NCBI RefSeq assembly: GCF_001314995.1
Contig: NZ_CP012938.1
Location: 3,534,001 to 3,598,000, forward strand
Source: Bacteroides ovatus
GTDB lineage: Bacteria > Bacteroidota > Bacteroidia > Bacteroidales > Bacteroidaceae
Length of the DNA: 64,000 bases
Direction: 5' to 3'
Part shown: positions 36,212 to 45,213 of the stretch, piece after piece
Layout of the letters: every line of letters begins with the position of its first letter
Position numbering within the stretch: the first letter of the stretch is position 1
Translations under genes and position numbers: made by a program
Notes under the pieces: generated by a model
Databases searched by the model: none
Seen by the model: only the letters and a program-made list of their open reading frames with translations
Told to the model about the DNA's origin: nothing

Positions 36212-38557
36212 ATGCAGAAAAACCTTGTCATTGTCGAGTCTCCGGCAAAAGCAAAAACGATTGAAAAGTTTCTGGGGAAAGATTTCAAAGTCCTTTCTAG
36301 TTACGGACACATACGCGATCTGAAGAAAAAAGATTTCAGTATCGACGTAAATAATGATTTTAAACCCAGCTACGAAATCCCGGCAGACAAAAAGGCGCTG
36401 GTTAGCACACTAAAGACAGAAGCTAAAGAGGCAGAAACCGTATGGCTCGCATCCGATGAGGACCGCGAGGGAGAGGCAATTGCCTGGCATCTGTATGAGG
36501 TCTTAAAACTAAAACCGGAAAACACAAAACGAATCGTATTTCATGAAATTACGAAAAGCGCTATTTTAAAAGCGATTGAGCAACCACGCGACATTGACCT
36601 CAACCTCGTAAATGCACAGCAAGCACGACGGATTCTGGACCGTATCGTAGGTTTCGAACTCTCTCCCGTGCTTTGGAGAAAAGTGAAACCGGCACTTTCT
36701 GCCGGACGTGTTCAGTCTGTCGCTGTCCGCCTGATCGTTGAACGTGAACGTGAAATACATGCTTTCCAAACGGAAGCCGCTTATCGCATCACTGCCGTAT
36801 TCCTCGTTCCGGACACGGACGGAAAACTGGTGGAAATGAAAGCTGAACTGGCTCGCCGTATTAAAACAAAAGAAGAAGCGAAAGCTTTCCTCAACGCATG
36901 TCAGGGAGCAAGCTTTGCCATCGACGATATTACTACCCGCCCGGTCAAGAAAACGCCTCCTGCTCCATTCACAACATCTACGTTGCAACAGGAAGCCGCA
37001 CGCAAACTGGGATATACCGTAGCGCAGACCATGATGCTCGCGCAACGCTTATACGAATCGGGATTCATCACTTATATGCGTACAGACTCTGTCAACCTCT
37101 CGGAATTTGCGACAGCAGGCAGTAAAGACGCTATCATCAAAATGATGGGTGACCGCTACGTACACCCCCGCCATTTCGAAACAAAGACTAAGGGTGCACA
37201 AGAAGCGCATGAGGCTATCCGCCCTACCTATATGGAAAACCAATCCATTGAAGGAACAGCACAGGAAAAGAAACTGTACGACTTGATATGGAAACGCACC
37301 ATTGCCTCACAAATGGCAGATGCAGAACTGGAAAAGACAACTGCTACCATAACAATAAGTGGCAGCAGCGACGTGTTTACAGCCATCGGCGAAGTGATTA
37401 AGTTTGACGGGTTCCTGCGTGTATACCGTGAATCTTATGATGATGACAACGAACAGGAAGATGAAAGCCACCTGCTTCCTCCCCTGAAAAAAGGTCAGAA
37501 GTTGGAACACGGCCCTATCATCGCAACCGAACGTTTCACCCAACGTCCTCCACGCTATACTGAAGCAAGTCTTGTACGCAAGTTGGAAGAACTGGGTATC
37601 GGACGTCCGTCTACGTATGCACCTACTATCTCTACCATCCAACAACGCGAATATGTGGAGAAAGGTAATAAAGACGGGGAAGAACGGCAGTTTAATGTCA
37701 TGACATTGAAAGATTGTCAGATTAAGGATGAAAACCATACTGAAATTACCGGTGCAGAAAAGGCGAAGTTATTCCCAACGGATACCGGCACTGTGGTAAA
37801 TGATTTCCTTACCGAATATTTCCCAGACATTCTGGATTTCAACTTTACCGCCAGTGTAGAAAAGGAATTTGACGAGATTGCAGAAGGAGAAGTGAAATGG
37901 ACTTCTATCATGAAGAATTTCTATGATAAGTTCCATCCGTCTGTAGAAAACACATTGGCTATCAAGACGGAACATAAAGTAGGCGAACGTATTCTGGGAG
38001 AAGAACCGGGAACAGGCAAGACTGTTTCTGTTAAGATTGGTCGCTTCGGTCCTGTTGTACAGATTGGTACTGTAGAAGATGAAGAAAAACCACGCTTCGC
38101 ACAAATGAAGAAAGGTCAATCCATGGAAACCATCACTTTGGAAGAAGCACTGGAATTATTCAAATTACCTCGTACACTGGGCGAATATGAAGGAAAATCA
38201 GTCAGTGTAGGCGTAGGCCGTTTCGGTCCGTATGTCCTGCACAATAAGGTATATGTATCGCTCCCGAAAACACTTGATCCGATGGAAATTACTTTGGAAG
38301 AGGCAGAACAGCTGATTCTGGAGAAACGCCAGAAAGAAACGGAACGCCACATCAAGAAGTTTGAAGAGGAGCCGGAACTTGAGATTCTGAACGGACGTTA
38401 CGGACCTTATATTACCTATAAGGGTTCCAATTATAAAATTCCTAAAGATATCGTCCCGCAGGATTTGAGTTTGGCTAGCTGTTTGGAACTCATCAAATTA
38501 CAAGATGAAAAAGGACCAGCGACCACAAAAAAAGGACGATTCGCAAAAAAGAAATAA
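36212..38557 (+). CDS. topA: DNA topoisomerase I (type IA)
   Basis: 781 residues from the ATG at 36212 (the frame is open upstream to a TTG that overlaps the promoter). N-terminal TOPRIM domain: NLVIVESPAKAKTIEKFLG and SDEDREGEAIAWHL with the metal-binding acidic residues. Catalytic Tyr near 288 in GFITYMRTDS; core motifs RPSTYAPTISTIQQREYVE and SAGRVQSVAVRLIVERE. Instead of the C-terminal zinc fingers of E. coli TopA there are repeats of the kind GRFGPYVLHN, GRYGPYITYKG and a basic tail KKGRFAKKK, as in other Bacteroidetes. Relaxes negatively supercoiled DNA. Followed by a LruC-domain lipoprotein with its own promoter. Confidence 0.96.
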   Translation: MQKNLVIVESPAKAKTIEKFLGKDFKVLSSYGHIRDLKKKDFSIDVNNDFKPSYEIPADKKALVSTLKTEAKEAETVWLASDEDREGEAIAWHLYEVLKLKPENTKRIVFHEITKSAILKAIEQPRDIDLNLVNAQQARRILDRIVGFELSPVLWRKVKPALSAGRVQSVAVRLIVEREREIHAFQTEAAYRITAVFLVPDTDGKLVEMKAELARRIKTKEEAKAFLNACQGASFAIDDITTRPVKKTPPAPFTTSTLQQEAARKLGYTVAQTMMLAQRLYESGFITYMRTDSVNLSEFATAGSKDAIIKMMGDRYVHPRHFETKTKGAQEAHEAIRPTYMENQSIEGTAQEKKLYDLIWKRTIASQMADAELEKTTATITISGSSDVFTAIGEVIKFDGFLRVYRESYDDDNEQEDESHLLPPLKKGQKLEHGPIIATERFTQRPPRYTEASLVRKLEELGIGRPSTYAPTISTIQQREYVEKGNKDGEERQFNVMTLKDCQIKDENHTEITGAEKAKLFPTDTGTVVNDFLTEYFPDILDFNFTASVEKEFDEIAEGEVKWTSIMKNFYDKFHPSVENTLAIKTEHKVGERILGEEPGTGKTVSVKIGRFGPVVQIGTVEDEEKPRFAQMKKGQSMETITLEEALELFKLPRTLGEYEGKSVSVGVGRFGPYVLHNKVYVSLPKTLDPMEITLEEAEQLILEKRQKETERHIKKFEEEPELEILNGRYGPYITYKGSNYKIPKDIVPQDLSLASCLELIKLQDEKGPATTKKGRFAKKK

Positions 38558-38568
38558 AAAAACTAGAA

Positions 38569-38609
38569 AAAGAGCAAATTATATAATTAAATGTATATAT
38601 TTGCTCTTT
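38569..38609. promoter_or_regulatory. Inverted repeat overlapping topA end and the LruC gene promoter
   Basis: AAAGAGCAAA (38569-38578) and TTTGCTCTTT (38600-38609) are a perfect 10-bp inverted repeat. The right arm overlaps the -7 box TATATTTG (38596-38603) of the next gene. It could end topA transcription or be an operator for the lipoprotein gene. Confidence 0.45.
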
Positions 38610-38629
38610 ATCTTTTAATACACAAACTT

Positions 38630-40654
38630 ATGAAGCAAACAAATTTAAAGTATTTAATGATAGGAGTGCTTACCATAGCTTCCATCAGTTGTATGGACAA
38701 AGAGCGTGACTTATCTTGGGAGAGAAGGCATATGCCAAAAGAAGCATACTTCGACTTCAACATGACCCAAGCTGTCGCTTTGGATATCAATTATTGTTTC
38801 AAAAGCGAAAATTATCGTGTTCTTTTTAACATTTACGAGCAAGATCCCATTGAATACTCAGCTGACGGCAGCGTGTCCCAAAAGGACATAGAGCCTATCT
38901 ACCGTGCAGTTACAGACGAAAAAGGCAAATTCAGCGGAGAAATGAATATTCCGGCGGACCTCTCGGAAGTATGGTTATCATCGGATTATTTAGCCACCGT
39001 ATCTCCTCTTAAACTAACGATTGACGACAGTCGTCGGCTTTCATTTAATCAAGATGCATATATCGCTACCTTACGTTCACAAACGGCATCAAAAACCAGA
39101 GGAGTGACCGTGAACCAACATACCTATCTAAAAGAATGGCATGTTCTTCCCAATGCAGACTGGGATGACAGCGGAAGACCAACCAACCTGGAACCTAAAA
39201 TAAATATACCTCCGGCAGACGTACTATACAACATCAAGTATGTTTTCAGAAAGGTTACAGTCAAAGATGAGAGCGGTAAAAGCAAGGTTATGAACATCAG
39301 TCAGAATTATCCGGAGTTTTTTGATGGTTCCATCAAAATGACTTCAGATATTCCAATTGTTAACCCGACCGAAGTAAGCCTCGTATTTATAAACAGCTCT
39401 GCTGCATGGTACAATACAGTTGGATATTACACCTATCCGACCAACAATCCGCCCCAGAGCACGAGTGATATAAAACAAATAATTGCATTCCCAAACACCT
39501 CTCCTGTTTACAAGACTTTAGGGGTAGGAGCATTAGTGTGTGGCGAAGAAATAAAACTCAAATATTGGAATGAAGAGACACAGGAATACGAAGACAAATT
39601 TCCTGCAGGAGTCACAATTGGCTGGTGCCTTCAAGGTATGGGATTCAAGAGTAAACTCACCTCAGAAACAGATAAAGACAAAGTGGGCGATATCATAAAA
39701 GGTATGGGGGCACGCTACTCCACCAGGAATCTAAACACGAATAATACACAAAGAACTGTATCTCTCCGTGATTCCAAGTCCGGGCAGATTGTAGCAGTAG
39801 GATTCGAAGATAATATTGACTTCGATTATGCAGATGCCATCTTCTATATTCATACGTCAGAAAAGAATGCTATTGACCCGATATTGCCTCCATTGCCTGA
39901 AGACCCCGAAGCAATCCCCGAGCAATATAAAATTTCTTATTCCGGTACACTGGCTTTTGAAGACTTATGGGCTAAGTTAGGTGATTACGATATGAATGAC
40001 GTAATGGTAAAGTACACCAGTACGATGACCCGAAATGCTCTTGACAATCGCATTTACGAAATTGAAGACAAGTTTATCTTACAGCACTGTGGCGGTTATC
40101 TGCAAAACGGATTTGGATATCAATTACACAAGCTCTCAAACAGCAATGTCAAGAGTGTAAAAATAACGGGGCCTGATGCCAGTGGTTTATCAAGTTCTAT
40201 ATACATGGAAGGAAAAGAAACAGAGCCTGGACAGTCTCACCCAACCATATTGTTGTATGACGACATGACAAAATTCAAAAATATCACTGATGAATCAAAG
40301 AAAGAATATACTGTAACCATCACGCTTGATGGAGCTAGTGAGAAAGAGGTGGTACCTCCTTACAACCCGTTTATCTTCATCAGTTCCAACGAGGGTAGAG
40401 GCAAAGAATTACATCTGATAAATTATCCCCCGACTGACAAAGCCGACTTATCGTTACTGGGAACCGGAAAAGACATCTACAGACCAGAAGAAGGGATGTA
40501 TTATGTTTCTGCAGACTTGATGCCGTTTGCTATCAATATGCCAGTAAGTAATCTCCCGGTTCCAGAGGAAGGGAAACGAATCGATCAATCATATCCCAAG
40601 TTCTCTGGATGGGTATCATCGAATGGGAAACAAAATAAAGATTGGTACAAATAA
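38630..40654 (+). CDS. LruC-domain lipoprotein, surface protein of unknown function
   Basis: 674 residues from the ATG at 38630; an upstream ATG at 38591 lies before the -7 box. Lipoprotein leader (GVLTIASISCMDKERD). The middle part is beta-rich; residues about 440-600 contain the LruC/DUF4842 signature GTLAFEDLWAKLGDYDMNDVMV, whose Asp/Asn-rich loop could bind calcium. Such proteins are frequent in Bacteroidetes and often surface-exposed; their role is not established. The ending is followed by a 16-bp tandem duplication and a strong terminator. Single-gene transcript. Confidence 0.8.
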   Translation: MKQTNLKYLMIGVLTIASISCMDKERDLSWERRHMPKEAYFDFNMTQAVALDINYCFKSENYRVLFNIYEQDPIEYSADGSVSQKDIEPIYRAVTDEKGKFSGEMNIPADLSEVWLSSDYLATVSPLKLTIDDSRRLSFNQDAYIATLRSQTASKTRGVTVNQHTYLKEWHVLPNADWDDSGRPTNLEPKINIPPADVLYNIKYVFRKVTVKDESGKSKVMNISQNYPEFFDGSIKMTSDIPIVNPTEVSLVFINSSAAWYNTVGYYTYPTNNPPQSTSDIKQIIAFPNTSPVYKTLGVGALVCGEEIKLKYWNEETQEYEDKFPAGVTIGWCLQGMGFKSKLTSETDKDKVGDIIKGMGARYSTRNLNTNNTQRTVSLRDSKSGQIVAVGFEDNIDFDYADAIFYIHTSEKNAIDPILPPLPEDPEAIPEQYKISYSGTLAFEDLWAKLGDYDMNDVMVKYTSTMTRNALDNRIYEIEDKFILQHCGGYLQNGFGYQLHKLSNSNVKSVKITGPDASGLSSSIYMEGKETEPGQSHPTILLYDDMTKFKNITDESKKEYTVTITLDGASEKEVVPPYNPFIFISSNEGRGKELHLINYPPTDKADLSLLGTGKDIYRPEEGMYYVSADLMPFAINMPVSNLPVPEEGKRIDQSYPKFSGWVSSNGKQNKDWYK

Positions 40655-40664
40655 AGATTGATAC
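40633..40664 (+). repeat. 16-bp tandem duplication at the LruC gene stop codon
   Basis: AAATAAAGATTGGTAC (40633-40648) is followed directly by AAATAAAGATTGATAC (40649-40664), one mismatch. The stop codon TAA is inside the second copy. Probably slippage. Confidence 0.7.
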
Positions 40665-40777
40665 GATTTAAATAAGAGCAGCCCGGATATTGTACGGAAT
40701 CGCTATCGGGACTTCGCATTGCGAACCATCGATGAAAAAGACATAATAGACATCCGTTTAGAAAGGCGCGAATTACG

Positions 40778-40834
40778 CAGTTCACACAACTTCTTGAATA
40801 CTCACCAAGAATTCGTGTGAACTGTGTTTTTATT
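40778..40834 (+). terminator. Rho-independent terminator of the LruC gene
   Basis: CAGTTCACAC / GTGTGAACTG (40778-40787 and 40815-40824) plus inner TTCTTG / CAAGAA (40791-40796 and 40806-40811), then TGTTTTTATTTT. Confidence 0.85.
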
Positions 40835-40890
40835 TTAAGCCACAATATTATAGGATATAAGTATTATCCGTTATGAATGGGCTTTCATCA

Positions 40891-42078
40891 TTAAATCTTC
40901 GGCTCCCATTTTATCTTAAAACCTTTATTAGGGAATAGCATATCAAACACAATCACGAATATAAAAACAGATGTTACCAAGATATTCATCGTCAATAAAG
41001 AAATGTGATAAGGCCAGGGAAGCAGTAAAGCCAAAGCTATTACAGCAATAATATGTGATAAAGGAAGCATACGGCACGTGACATATTTATAGATACTATT
41101 TGCCAGAATATAAACGATTGGTCCGATAATCAGAACAAAAACAACTTCCGCTCTCATTTCTTGTTCGGGATGGGCAACAATCAGTTCGTCTCCTACCGCA
41201 CAAATAATCAATGCTCCCACCAGTACGATATGAATTGCATTATAAATCAACCCCAGCTTTCCGGGATCTTTCACTTCCTGTATTTTCCGACTACCGGCTT
41301 CACTGCTCACATCAAAGTAAACCCACCACATAGCCAAACTACCAATGAAAGATATGACAGCAGAAATAATCACGAGAGGCGTCCATTCTTCTACTTCACT
41401 CAAAGAAGCTCCTGTCATCAATAGAGTTTCTCCAAAAGCAATAATCACAAACAACTGGCAACGTTCCACCAAATGATGCCCTTCAATAGTCCATTCCTTG
41501 CTACTGTCCGAACGTCCCAGACGAGGTAAAGCAAATCCGTGCATCGGGGCTGTATAATCACAGATAGCGGCTATAATCCACAGTAGAATTTGCCATTCTC
41601 CCTGCAATATGGCACCCGTAATCCAAAAGACGGCAGATATACAGAACCAGCCCATAATTCGCTTAAAATTAGCAGCCAGATGATGATCTCCTAACACCCC
41701 GATAATATAAAGTGTTCTCCCTGCCTGTATCAGAACATAGCAGACAGCAAATATCAATCCCCGGTAAGTAAAGGCATAAGGAATGGCAGCCGCCATCACC
41801 AGCCCCACCAGCATACTGATAAAAAGAAGAATACGTATCGGCCGGGTATCCGGGTTGAACCAGTTAGTCACCCAGATGGTATGTTGCCACAACATCCAGA
41901 CTGCAAACCACAGGATTGTTTCTTTCAATAATCCTTCCCAAGTGAGATTATGAAGCAAATAATGTGAAAGTTGCGTGACCGAGAAAACATAAATCAGGTC
42001 AAACAGCAGTTCGGAATAAGAGACAGTAGCAGTTTCCGTTTCTCTCTTCCGAAGCAATGGATGGGGGGAGTAAAACAT
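40891..42078 (-). CDS. LtrA-family (low temperature requirement) membrane protein
   Basis: 395 residues with about ten hydrophobic segments. The start VSYSELLFDLIYVFSVTQLS and the following WFNPDTRPIRILLF are typical of the bacterial low temperature requirement A family (PF06772), as is a middle stretch with LVERCQLFVIIAFGETLLM. The biochemical role of this family is unknown; the founding gene of Listeria was found in a cold-growth screen (established knowledge). It lies 65 bp downstream of argS on the same strand, and its ribosome-binding site is inside a long hairpin (separate entry). Confidence 0.85.
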   Translation of the reverse strand: MFYSPHPLLRKRETETATVSYSELLFDLIYVFSVTQLSHYLLHNLTWEGLLKETILWFAVWMLWQHTIWVTNWFNPDTRPIRILLFISMLVGLVMAAAIPYAFTYRGLIFAVCYVLIQAGRTLYIIGVLGDHHLAANFKRIMGWFCISAVFWITGAILQGEWQILLWIIAAICDYTAPMHGFALPRLGRSDSSKEWTIEGHHLVERCQLFVIIAFGETLLMTGASLSEVEEWTPLVIISAVISFIGSLAMWWVYFDVSSEAGSRKIQEVKDPGKLGLIYNAIHIVLVGALIICAVGDELIVAHPEQEMRAEVVFVLIIGPIVYILANSIYKYVTCRMLPLSHIIAVIALALLLPWPYHISLLTMNILVTSVFIFVIVFDMLFPNKGFKIKWEPKI

Positions 42079-42080
42079 AC

Positions 42081-42114
42081 GGGGTTCCTTTTATATATAT
42101 ATAAAAGAAACCCC
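42081..42114 (-). promoter_or_regulatory. Hairpin hiding the ribosome-binding site of the LtrA-family gene
   Basis: In the minus-strand RNA, positions 42114 to 42081 fold into a 15-bp stem (one G-U pair) with a 4-nt loop: outer GGGG/CCCC clamp, then U-rich against A-rich pairs. The only Shine-Dalgarno-like stretch (AAAAGGAA) lies in the 3' arm, and the AUG follows two nucleotides after the stem. It could control translation, for example by melting, or be a terminator for argS. Confidence 0.6.
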
Positions 42115-42143
42115 GCAGAAGTCTATTTTGTTCAGAGAAAGTC

Positions 42144-43961
42144 TTACATTCTGGAAGGAACTTCGATACCCAGCAAATTCATTCCCAAGCGAACAACTTT
42201 AGCTACATTAGCAGACAGAGCGATACGGAATACTTTCACCGCCTCATTCTCTTCGCGCAGAATACTATAGTCATGATAGAACTGATTGTATTCTTTCACC
42301 AAGTCATAAGTATAATTAGCAATAATAGACGGGCTGTAATCTTCACCGGCTTGTTTTACAACAGCAGCAAAGTCGGCAACCATCTGAATCAGCCCTTCTT
42401 CCTTTTCACTCAATTCAATACCAGCCGGAATCTGTTCAGGAATCACGATACCTGATTCGGCAGCTTTCCGAAGTACAGACTGGATACGTGCATAAGTATA
42501 TTGAATAAACGGACCTGTATTACCATTGAAGTCGATAGATTCTTTCGGATTGAATGTCATATTCTTACGGGCATCGACTTTCAGAATGAAATATTTCAAT
42601 GCTCCCAGACCCACAATACGGGCAATATCATCAGCTTCTTCCTGTGTCAAACCATCCAGTTTGCCTAGTTCTTGTGAAGTTTCTTTAGCAGTGGCAATCA
42701 TTTCCTCCATTAAGTCGTCAGCATCAACTACCGTACCCTCACGGGATTTCATCTTACCTTCCGGCAGTTCCACCATTCCGTAAGAGAAGTGTACCAGACT
42801 CTTACCCCATTCGAAACCAAGTTTATCGAGCAAGATAGAAAGCACCTGGAAGTGATAGTTCTGTTCGTTACCTACTACATAAATCATCTTATTAATCGGG
42901 TAATCGGCAAAACGAAGTTTAGCCGTACCGATATCCTGAGTCATGTAGACAGAAGTACCGTCACCACGGAGAAGGAGCTTATGATCCAGTCCTTCGGCAG
43001 TTAGGTCGGCCCATACGGAACCGTCTTCTTTCTTGTAGAAGAAACCTTTTTCCAGACCTTCCATTACCTTTTCTTTTCCTTCGAGGTAAGTATTGGATTC
43101 ATAATAGATCTTGTCAAAGCTAACCCCCATCTTCTTGTAGGTTTCGTCGAATCCTGCATATACCCAGTTGTTCATCATTTCCCACAATCCGCGTACTTCC
43201 GGATCACCGGCTTCCCACTTCACCAACATTTCGCGGGCTTCCTGCATCAATGGAGATTCAGCTTCAGCCTTTGCTTTCGCTTCATCGCCACTCATTCCCT
43301 GCGCTGTAAATTTAGCCATCAGCTCTTTTACTTCCGCTTTATAATGCTTATCGAAAGATACATAATAATCACCTACCAGGTGGTCACCCTTCTTACCCGA
43401 AGTTTCAGGAGTTTCACCGTTTCCGTATTTCTTCCATGCCAGCATGGACTTACAGATGTGGATACCACGGTCGTTTACAATATTTGTTTTGACTACCTTA
43501 TTGCCGTTTGCCGCTACAATGTTAGCCAATGCGTTGCCTAAAAGGTTATTACGCACGTGTCCCAAGTGAAGCGGTTTGTTTGTATTCGGAGAAGAATACT
43601 CAATCATCACCAATGGAGAAGCGTCAGTGACCTGCATTAAGCCGTACTGTTCATCCGCCTGAATCTCGTTCAGCAATTCAATCCATGTAGCCGATGCAAT
43701 AGTCAGGTTCAAGAACCCTTTTATCACATTAAACGCTGCTACAGCCGGATCGTTTGCCTTCAGATATCCACCGATTTCCTGTGCTGTTTGCTCCGGTCCT
43801 TTTTTTGACATCTTCAGAAAAGGGAACACGACCAGTGTCAAATGTCCTTCAAATTCTTTCTTTGTTTTTTGCATTTGCACCATCTTTTCAGGGACTTCCT
43901 GACCGTAGAGTGCTTTCAGTCCACTAATAACGGACGCTACAAGTTTATCTTCTATCTTCAT
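42144..43961 (-). CDS. argS: Arginyl-tRNA synthetase
   Basis: 605 residues from the ATG at 43961 (the frame continues upstream through a TTG-like start overlapping the promoter). N-terminal additional domain (MKIEDKLVASVISGLKALYG), class I catalytic core with the HIGH motif as HLGH in SSPNTNKPLHLGHVRNN, the KMSK-like motif MKSREGTVV, and the C-terminal anticodon-binding domain (ARIQSVLRKA ... DYSILREENEAVKVFRIALS) ending in the DALR-type helix. Charges tRNA-Arg in the cytoplasm; a tRNA-Arg(CCT) lies 9 kb away. The upstream HU terminator abuts its promoter. Confidence 0.96.
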   Translation of the reverse strand: MKIEDKLVASVISGLKALYGQEVPEKMVQMQKTKKEFEGHLTLVVFPFLKMSKKGPEQTAQEIGGYLKANDPAVAAFNVIKGFLNLTIASATWIELLNEIQADEQYGLMQVTDASPLVMIEYSSPNTNKPLHLGHVRNNLLGNALANIVAANGNKVVKTNIVNDRGIHICKSMLAWKKYGNGETPETSGKKGDHLVGDYYVSFDKHYKAEVKELMAKFTAQGMSGDEAKAKAEAESPLMQEAREMLVKWEAGDPEVRGLWEMMNNWVYAGFDETYKKMGVSFDKIYYESNTYLEGKEKVMEGLEKGFFYKKEDGSVWADLTAEGLDHKLLLRGDGTSVYMTQDIGTAKLRFADYPINKMIYVVGNEQNYHFQVLSILLDKLGFEWGKSLVHFSYGMVELPEGKMKSREGTVVDADDLMEEMIATAKETSQELGKLDGLTQEEADDIARIVGLGALKYFILKVDARKNMTFNPKESIDFNGNTGPFIQYTYARIQSVLRKAAESGIVIPEQIPAGIELSEKEEGLIQMVADFAAVVKQAGEDYSPSIIANYTYDLVKEYNQFYHDYSILREENEAVKVFRIALSANVAKVVRLGMNLLGIEVPSRM

Positions 43962-43982
43962 AATCAAGTTATTTCTTGCGCG

Positions 43983-43990
43983 CAAAGATA
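43983..43990 (-). promoter_or_regulatory. -7 box of argS
   Basis: TATCTTTG on the minus strand matches TAnnTTTG, 21 bp before the ATG. It directly follows the T tract of the HU terminator. Confidence 0.5.
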
Positions 43991-44017
43991 CAAAAAAAGG
44001 AGACGCATCGCGTCTCC
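43991..44017 (-). terminator. Rho-independent terminator of the HU gene
   Basis: On the minus strand GGAGACGC / GCGTCTCC (8-bp perfect stem, 3-nt loop) is followed by CTTTTTTTG. It ends about 30 bp after the HU stop codon. Confidence 0.9.
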
Positions 44018-44044
44018 TCTCCTAATTTCTTTCAACTATCTATC

Positions 44045-44317
44045 TTATTCAACAGCTGCAGATAATTCAGCACCAGCTTTAAATTTAGCTACTTTCTTAG
44101 CAGGAATAGTAATAGTTGCCTTTGTAGAAGGGTTAATACCAGTTCTTTCAGCTCTTTCGCTTACTGAGAAAGTACCAAAACCTACGAGAGATACTTTGTC
44201 ACCAGCTTTCATAGCATTAGTAACTGAAGTGATGAAAGCATCAAGTGCTTTTTTTGCATCGGCTTTGCTCATTTGAGCTTCAGCAGCCATTGCGCTAATA
44301 AGATCAGACTTATTCAT
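44045..44317 (-). CDS. HU-family DNA-binding protein
   Basis: 90 residues, the exact HU length. [20 protein letters not shown] gives the dimerisation helices; [19 protein letters not shown] and [20 protein letters not shown] give the beta-saddle and DNA-binding arm. Its C-terminal end is longer in Ala than E. coli HU but typical for Bacteroidetes. Nucleoid protein that bends DNA and affects transcription and replication. Own promoter and terminator on both sides. Confidence 0.96.
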   Translation of the reverse strand: MNKSDLISAMAAEAQMSKADAKKALDAFITSVTNAMKAGDKVSLVGFGTFSVSERAERTGINPSTKATITIPAKKVAKFKAGAELSAAVE

Positions 44318-44383
44318 AATACGTAAAATGATTAATTAATATATATGTTACACAAAAGATTATCCCACAATGGATTAATTCCA

Positions 44384-44414
44384 CAAATATAGCCGAACAA
44401 AACAACATATCAAA
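44384..44414 (-). promoter_or_regulatory. HU gene promoter
   Basis: On the minus strand TATATTTG (44384-44391) and TTTG (44411-44414) with a 19-bp spacer, an exact match to the Bacteroides promoter pattern. Leader of about 60 nt. Confidence 0.7.
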
Positions 44415-44497
44415 TAAAAACATAAAAAAAACGCAGCAAATTATTGAAAAAGAGCTAATAGGAAGCGTTTTTCATGCTTTAAAACAGAATTTATTCG

Positions 44498-44505
44498 TAC
44501 TTTTG
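44498..44505 (+). promoter_or_regulatory. -7 box of the rhomboid operon
   Basis: TACTTTTG matches TAnnTTTG, 30 bp before the ATG at 44536; an upstream TTG (44503) overlaps it and is not used. Confidence 0.5.
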
Positions 44506-44535
44506 CGTCTATTATCTAAATATTCAGAAATAAAA

Positions 44536-45213
44536 ATGATGCCAACTGTAACTAAAAACCTGATAATTATCAATGTACTAGTATTTTTCGGGACAATCGT
44601 AGCCCAACGTTACGGCCTGGATTTAACGAATTATCTGGGATTACATTTTTTCCTCGCAAGTGACTTTAATCCGGCACAGCTTATCACTTATATGTTCATG
44701 CACGGCGGATTCAGCCACATTTTCTTTAATATGTTTGCCGTTTTTATGTTCGGACCGATTCTCGAACAAACCTGGGGACCCAAACGTTTCCTCTTTTACT
44801 ATATTCTCTGCGGTATCGGTGCGGGACTTATCCAGGAAGGGGTACAGTATATTCAATATGTAACGGAACTTAGCCACTACGCACAAGTGAATATAGGTAC
44901 AGGTGTTATCCCAATGGAAGAGTATCTGAACATGATGACCACCGTAGGTGCTTCGGGAGCCGTTTACGCCATATTGCTGGCATTCGGTATGTTATTTCCC
45001 AATAACCGGTTGTTTATCTTCCCGCTGCCATTTCCTATCAAAGCGAAGTTCTTCGTTATAGGATACGCCGCGATTGAATTATGGTCAGGACTTGCCAATA
45101 GCGCCGGAGACAATGTCGCTCACTTTGCTCACCTGGGAGGAATGTTATTTGGATTGATCCTGATTTTGTATTGGAGAAAAAAAAGCAATAACAATGGGAC
45201 ATATTATAGCTGA
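44536..45213 (+). CDS. Rhomboid-family intramembrane serine protease 1
   Basis: 225 residues with six membrane segments. HGGFSHIFFNMFAVFMFGP carries the conserved His and Asn of helix 2, VGASGAVYAILLAFG the GASG motif with catalytic Ser140, and NVAHFAHLGG the catalytic His199. Rhomboids cleave membrane-spanning segments within the bilayer; the substrate is unknown. Its last 20 bp overlap the start of the second rhomboid gene, so the two are translationally coupled and probably work together. Confidence 0.92.
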   Translation: MMPTVTKNLIIINVLVFFGTIVAQRYGLDLTNYLGLHFFLASDFNPAQLITYMFMHGGFSHIFFNMFAVFMFGPILEQTWGPKRFLFYYILCGIGAGLIQEGVQYIQYVTELSHYAQVNIGTGVIPMEEYLNMMTTVGASGAVYAILLAFGMLFPNNRLFIFPLPFPIKAKFFVIGYAAIELWSGLANSAGDNVAHFAHLGGMLFGLILILYWRKKSNNNGTYYS

